From the NCBI GenBank assembly GCA_963667075.1, contig OY762938.1, positions 2,046,001 to 2,110,000 on the forward strand: a stretch of 64,000 nt of DNA. The letters are read 5' to 3'. This DNA comes from G963667075 sp963667075. Lineage in GTDB: Bacteria > Pseudomonadota > Alphaproteobacteria > Micavibrionales > Micavibrionaceae. The position numbers were made by a program, and so were the translations under genes. Under the pieces are notes generated by a model. The model was not told the DNA's origin and ran no database searches. It saw only the letters and a list, made by a program, of their open reading frames with translations. Of the stretch, positions 59,952 to 64,000 are shown one piece after another; the stretch's first letter is position 1, and the number at the start of each line of letters is the position of its first letter.

Positions 59952-60185
59952 ACTTCATCTTAACATAGCTCATTATTTGTTCAAAGGACTATAAAATCGA
60001 CTATGCCATACGAACGCTGTCATTCTGGCGAGAGAGGCCTTTTAGGCCGAACATAAACAGCGTGACTCCAGAACAAAGAGCACGGTGGCATAAGCCGTGC
60101 ACATTATTTGACTGGATACCGGATCGGTGTCCGGTATGGCAACGCGCGTTGATTCTTCTTCTAAATGACTATAGCCATAAAAGAG

Positions 60186-60201
60186 TCCCGCCTGCGCGGG
60201 A
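60186..60201. repeat. Palindrome TCCCGC-4-GCGGGA
   Basis: Same hairpin as at 31866-31881, 14 bp beyond the MITE end and upstream of the 60310 gene. Confidence 0.6.
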
Positions 60202-60309
60202 AAAGCAAAAGGGCGTATTTTTGACCTTTGCAGAGCCTTCTATACATTTTACGCGTTTTTAATGAAGTCGGAGTACTATGTTTATACGTGGAGTAAACGG
60301 AGGGTCGCT

Positions 60310-61179
60310 ATGCCGACAGGGTTTGATAATGTACCGATAGATCATTTTAAAAATCAACTTGATCAGGCTATTGCGGATGGCTCAATCTTTCAGGAGGGTT
60401 GGCGGCTTGAAGCGAACACGTATGATGTTATGGGATCTGATTTTGGGCACACATCAATAGAAATTCACGGCCCGGACGGTTCAAAATTTTACGCTTCTCT
60501 TGATACCTATAATTTTGATGATGATGGTAGTGCAACACTCATTCCTTATGATCCTGGTTCTGAAATGAGAATGGCGGTGGATCAGAACAGGGAGGACAAT
60601 GTCGTAACAAAAGGGCAGCCTCAGGGAAGTTATTCACTCGCTGAAGGGAGTGGGGTGGAAATGATCTTGAGATTTGGACAACTTGTTGAGAAAGGGAGTG
60701 AGTTTAATAAATCAGAAGCCGATTTTAATCTGGCTTCTATTAATACGGATAGTTACCTTTCAACCTTTAATGCCCTTGTGGTGCCCAGAGATCAATCCCG
60801 GACCGCTCTGGAAGATGATACCAAACAGGAATTTGCAAATTCGAATTCAGGCCCAATTCAGGCTTTGGAGGATCTGGGCTATGATGTTTCGGCGCTGCGT
60901 GTCGTTAATCGCGATGGTTTGGATGTGGTGGGGGCTGATGATGATGTTTCAAGGCTCTTTACCGAACAGGAAAAAGGGTTTTTTGAAAGTATTGATCCAG
61001 CCTCCGGGGTTGCCGCGGCTGTGGCTGATCCTGAGAGTGAAGTCTATAAGAGACTTGTCGCGCTGACTTCAGATATGCATCCGGACCGGATTTCTGAAAA
61101 CATGGCGAAGCGTTTCGCCAGAGAACGCGAAGTGGGAGGCCATAAACCTGAGGGAAGTGTTTATGATCTGGATCTATAA
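60310..61179 (+). CDS. Uncharacterised 289-aa protein
   Basis: Start at ATG 60310 because ACGGAGGGT lies 5-13 bp upstream; the in-frame ATG 60262 lacks an SD. Soluble, acidic; N-terminal MPTGFDNVPIDHFKNQLDQAIADG, a beta-rich segment HTSIEIHGPDGSKFYASLDTY near 50-70, and a charged C-terminus ending GSVYDLDL. No family recognised. It lies just downstream of the MITE/IS block and 100 bp before the ABC exporter. Confidence 0.68.
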   Translation: MPTGFDNVPIDHFKNQLDQAIADGSIFQEGWRLEANTYDVMGSDFGHTSIEIHGPDGSKFYASLDTYNFDDDGSATLIPYDPGSEMRMAVDQNREDNVVTKGQPQGSYSLAEGSGVEMILRFGQLVEKGSEFNKSEADFNLASINTDSYLSTFNALVVPRDQSRTALEDDTKQEFANSNSGPIQALEDLGYDVSALRVVNRDGLDVVGADDDVSRLFTEQEKGFFESIDPASGVAAAVADPESEVYKRLVALTSDMHPDRISENMAKRFAREREVGGHKPEGSVYDLDL

Positions 61180-61279
61180 ACTTCTTTTGATCTTTGCATC
61201 CCTTTGTGCCTTGGCGTGAACGGCTTAATGGATAATAAAAATCGTTTGGAAAGTTTTTGGTTCATGTTAAAAAGGCGGG

Positions 61280-63043
61280 ATGAAGTCTTCTTTTTCGCTT
61301 ATTCATATTCTTACTCGGGATTATTTGCGGCCTTATATTGGGCAGTTGGTTATCGCGCTTGTTTTTATGGGGGTGGCAGCCTCGACCATGGCCGGGTTTG
61401 CGATGCTCTTAAAACCTGTGCTGGATGATGTTTTAATTGGTGTACAAAAGGATCCCGAAAATACGGCCAAGATCATTCCTCTCGGGGCAACGATTTTCCT
61501 TTGCTTTTTTATCAACGGGGCGGCGACCTATTTGCATACCATCAAAATGAACAAGGTGAGTCAGTCTATTGTGGCGGACATTCAGCGGCGTTTGTTCGGG
61601 CATTTTCTGACGCTTGATTTAACGTTCTTTCATAAGAATCACAGCGGGCATCTGGTCTCCCGTGTGATTAATGATGTGAATGTGATGCGGGCGGCCGTCT
61701 CTGACAGTCTGACAGGGATCGGAAAGAATCTTTTGTCGCTGATTTTTCTGGTGGCTGTGATGTTTTATCGCGACTGGATGTTGTCCTTGATTGCGCTGAC
61801 TATTTTTCCTGTGGCGACGGGGTTTGTCGCGTATCTTGGGAAGCGGCTTCGCAAGGTGTCTCATGCCACGCAAGAGCAGACGGCCAATCTTATGGGGACG
61901 TTGTCACAGATTTTTCAGGGGATCAGGCAGGTGCAGGCTTATGGTATGGAATCGCAGGAAGAGGCACGGGCCGGCCGGGCTGTGAACACGGTCCGAAACC
62001 TGAATATTAAATCTGTGCGTATTGGCTCTTTATCAACGCCTATGAATGAGTCCCTCGTTGGGCTCGCTGTTTTTGGTGTGGTGGCGTATGGCGGTTATAA
62101 AATTGCGGAAAGCACCATGACGCCTGGGGATCTGGTATCTTTTATTGCGGCGTTTGCTCTGGCATATGAGCCGGTTAAAAAGCTGGCCAAGCTCAATAAT
62201 ACATTGCAAACAGGCCTTGGGGCGGCTGAACGCGTTCTGGAGATGCTGGAGACCAAAACCCGGATTGAAGACAAGGAAAATGCCAAAGAATTCAAGGCTG
62301 GCAACGCTGATATCCTGTTTGAACATGTAGAATTTCAATATGACAGCTCGGATGAAGGGAAAGCCCTTGACGCTGTGACTCTGCACATACCGGCGGGGAA
62401 AGTGACGGCTCTGGTCGGTCCGTCGGGGAGCGGAAAGACAACGATTATGAATCTTATTCCCCGCTTTTATGATGTGACGCAAGGCCGGATTGTTATAGAC
62501 GGGGAGGATATAAGGGACGTGAAAATCAAGGATCTTCGCGCGTCCATGGCTCTGGTCTCACAGGATATTACGATCTTTGACGACACCGTAAAGGCAAACA
62601 TTGCGTATGGTACGCCTCTTGCGACGGATGAAGACATCTATGCGGCGGCCAAAGCAGCGGTGGCGCATGACTTTATCGAAAACATGACCGATGGCTATGA
62701 AACGAGGCTGGGGGAGCATGGCGTACGCCTTTCCGGTGGCCAACGGCAAAGAATAGCGATTGCCCGGGCTATCTTGCGTGATGCGCCGATTCTTCTTCTG
62801 GATGAAGCCACGTCCGCACTGGATACAGAATCTGAACGCCTTATTCAAACGACACTAGAATCTCTTCAAAAAGGGCGGACAACACTTGTTATCGCGCACA
62901 GGCTCTCTACGATTCAGAAGGCCGATAATATCATCGTTTTGGAGAATGGCAGTATAAAAGAGCAGGGCACGCATGATGCGCTTCTTGCCCAAAAAGGCCT
63001 GTATGCGCGTATGCATGGGGACGGAGGCTTGCTGGCTTCATGA
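61280..63043 (+). CDS. MsbA-like ABC exporter (lipid A/phospholipid flippase type)
   Basis: 587-aa half-transporter. Six-helix transmembrane domain (about 1-310), then nucleotide-binding domain: Walker A GPSGSGKTT (about 379-387), Q-loop LVSQDITIFDDT, signature LSGGQRQRIAIAR, Walker B ILLLDEATSALD and H-loop VIAHRLST. The length and layout match MsbA/LptD-type lipid flippases, but multidrug export cannot be excluded. AAAAAGGCGGG precedes ATG 61280. Its stop overlaps the hydrolase ATG (ATGA). Confidence 0.9.
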   Translation: MKSSFSLIHILTRDYLRPYIGQLVIALVFMGVAASTMAGFAMLLKPVLDDVLIGVQKDPENTAKIIPLGATIFLCFFINGAATYLHTIKMNKVSQSIVADIQRRLFGHFLTLDLTFFHKNHSGHLVSRVINDVNVMRAAVSDSLTGIGKNLLSLIFLVAVMFYRDWMLSLIALTIFPVATGFVAYLGKRLRKVSHATQEQTANLMGTLSQIFQGIRQVQAYGMESQEEARAGRAVNTVRNLNIKSVRIGSLSTPMNESLVGLAVFGVVAYGGYKIAESTMTPGDLVSFIAAFALAYEPVKKLAKLNNTLQTGLGAAERVLEMLETKTRIEDKENAKEFKAGNADILFEHVEFQYDSSDEGKALDAVTLHIPAGKVTALVGPSGSGKTTIMNLIPRFYDVTQGRIVIDGEDIRDVKIKDLRASMALVSQDITIFDDTVKANIAYGTPLATDEDIYAAAKAAVAHDFIENMTDGYETRLGEHGVRLSGGQRQRIAIARAILRDAPILLLDEATSALDTESERLIQTTLESLQKGRTTLVIAHRLSTIQKADNIIVLENGSIKEQGTHDALLAQKGLYARMHGDGGLLAS

Positions 63044-63846
63044 GTGTAAAGAAAGATAAAAAACGTGTCGGACGATTCTTTATACTGGTGGCGCTGTTCT
63101 ATCTGGCTATACACGGTTTGCTTTATATTCAGCAGCGGCACCTGCTCTATTTTCCTGATACCAGATATGTTCAATCCGATAGCACTGTCATGGTGCAGAC
63201 GGAGGATGGGGTAGGTTTGCAAGGGCTTTATGCGCCGCCAGCGGCAACAGGGAGCCCGGTTTTTGTCTTTTTTCATGGCAATGCAGGGCATCATGGACAT
63301 AGGGTGTTTAAAGCTAAACCGTTCATTGATAAAGGCTATGGTTTTTTGATCGCAGGATATCGCGGCTATGGCGGTAATCCAGACCAGCCGAGTGAAGAGG
63401 GGCTGTATAAGGATGCGCGGGCTTATATGGATTATTTGATTGACGATCAAAACATACCTCTTGAGCAGATTGTTATATATGGAGAGTCTCTCGGAACCGG
63501 CGTCGCCGTGCAGATGGCAACAGAATATGGCGTCAAAGCCCTTGTCCTTGAAACGCCGTACGATTCTATGCTGCATGTCGCACAGCATCACTACCCGTAT
63601 ATCATGCTGCCTGAATATATTTTAAAAGATCAGTATCGTAGTGATCTTAAAATCAAGGATATTCGTGCAGAAAAAGTGCTATTTCTTGTCGCAGGGAAAG
63701 ATGAAATTATTCCTGCTGAAAGCACGATGCGGCTGTATGGACTGGTTGAAAAACCTAAGGAAATACATGTTTTTGAGGCAGCTTCGCATAACACAATATA
63801 TGAATTTAATGCCTTAGAAATTGTAAGTAATTTCATAGGGTTATAA
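63040..63846 (+). CDS. Alpha/beta hydrolase, BEM46/ABHD-like, membrane-anchored
   Basis: 268 aa. N-terminal signal anchor (FFILVALFYLAIHGLLYI, about 10-27), then hydrolase: oxyanion motif FFHGNAGHHGHR (about 80-91), nucleophile elbow YGESLGTGVAVQMA with Ser near 148, Asp in AGKDEIIPAEST, and His in ASHNTIYEF. The fold class and motifs match BEM46/YfhR proteins of unknown substrate. Translationally coupled to the MsbA-like gene by ATGA. Confidence 0.87.
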   Translation: MSVKKDKKRVGRFFILVALFYLAIHGLLYIQQRHLLYFPDTRYVQSDSTVMVQTEDGVGLQGLYAPPAATGSPVFVFFHGNAGHHGHRVFKAKPFIDKGYGFLIAGYRGYGGNPDQPSEEGLYKDARAYMDYLIDDQNIPLEQIVIYGESLGTGVAVQMATEYGVKALVLETPYDSMLHVAQHHYPYIMLPEYILKDQYRSDLKIKDIRAEKVLFLVAGKDEIIPAESTMRLYGLVEKPKEIHVFEAASHNTIYEFNALEIVSNFIGL

Positions 63847-64000
63847 ATTTTATCCAGAGCTTTTTTTATTCATCCCTACTTTTTTCTTTTTTGTCGTTGC
63901 AATCGCCCTAAAAGGGGATTAATGTCCGCCTCGCGTAGATAGGTTTCTGCGTTTTTTAAAATTCATAAAATTCAATTTTTAAGGAAAGAAGTAGTAAAGA
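63847..64000. other. Right-edge intergenic stretch
   Basis: AT-rich, with AAGGAAAGAAG near the end that could be the SD of a gene beyond the window. No terminator with a clear stem was found. Confidence 0.4.

Larger units (their letters stand above)
59090..59991 (-). mobile_element. IS630-family insertion sequence, copy 2 (902 bp)
   Basis: Same ends and ORFs as copy 1. Inserted at the TA of GCGATTTAAAATCG in the MITE; TA now lies at both sides (59088-59089 and 59992-59993), and the uninterrupted MITE at 23184 shows the empty site with a single TA. This fixes the element ends at single-base level. Confidence 0.94.
59074..60171. repeat. MITE-like element, second copy, split by IS630
   Basis: The same sequence as 23184-23374 but divided by IS copy 2. 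The left piece is 59074-59089 and the right piece about 59992-60171. The right end TAAATGACTA reads, inverted, TAGTCATTTA, matching the IS left end in nine of nine bases. TA flanks both element ends (59072-59073 and 60172-60173). After removing the 902-bp IS and one TA, the element is about 194 bp, close to the 191 bp of copy 1. Confidence 0.75.

Noticed and set aside
1..64000. CRISPR arrays, tRNA or rRNA genes, prophage
   Set aside because: No regularly spaced direct repeats, no cloverleaf-like sequences with CCA-proximal T-loops, and no structural phage genes were seen by eye; a tRNAscan and CRISPR search would settle this.

Overview
The window reads as chromosomal DNA of an alphaproteobacterium of moderate to low GC content. 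Lineage markers are a RegB/RegA (ActS/ActR) redox pair, a PleC/DivJ-like PAS histidine kinase, a DUF1491 protein, a TipN-like polar coiled-coil protein, the order miaB-phoH-ybeY-corC-lnt-XRE-metK-trmB, and a split SUF locus led by an Rrf2-type regulator. A Rhodospirillales or Micavibrionales-like organism would fit, but the sequence does not decide this. No tRNA, rRNA, CRISPR array or prophage was recognised.

Layout. 1-7.6 kb: gatC-gatA (gatA runs off the left edge), ruvX, a YgjP-type metallopeptidase, an intracellular PHA depolymerase, a CobD/CbiB-family membrane protein and regB-regA. 7.7-15.2 kb: rpmB, an unusual tgt, a degenerate GGDEF protein, a PAS kinase, a DUF1491 gene, prfC, two uncharacterised genes and a 49-codon small ORF with its own terminator. 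15.4-21.8 kb: Fe-S cluster assembly (regulator, sufB, then sufC-sufD-sufS-sufT), with sufB separated from sufC by a membrane micropeptide, two related helical proteins and an opposing gene. 21.9-28 kb: mostly orphan genes, a MITE-like element, palindromic repeats, dusA and an SH3-domain secreted protein. 28-32 kb: fabA-fabB-fabI (unsaturated fatty acid synthesis) and an SPFH protein. 32-39 kb: the translation/transcription operon rimP-nusA-infB-rbfA-truB-rpsO, then a GDPD phosphodiesterase.

39.2-42.6 kb holds a tandem array of three paralogues of an unrecognised family. The third is interrupted by a 902-bp IS630-family element; removing the element and one TA restores the reading frame exactly. 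42.6-52.4 kb: a PF03773-type permease, a transglutaminase-like protein, trmB, metK, an XRE regulator, lnt, corC, ybeY, phoH and miaB, all on the minus strand. 52.4-58.9 kb: a hydroxyacid dehydrogenase, a secreted orphan, a 1295-residue membrane-anchored coiled-coil protein and a HAD hydrolase. 59-60.2 kb: a second copy of the same IS, nested inside a MITE-like repeat whose ends resemble those of the IS. 60.3-64 kb: an orphan gene, an MsbA-like ABC exporter and an alpha/beta hydrolase.

Most of the window is housekeeping. The least explained parts are the three-paralogue array, the genes inserted in the suf locus, the short ORFs with strong ribosome-binding sites, the divergent Tgt, and the IS630/MITE/palindrome repeat system between operons.
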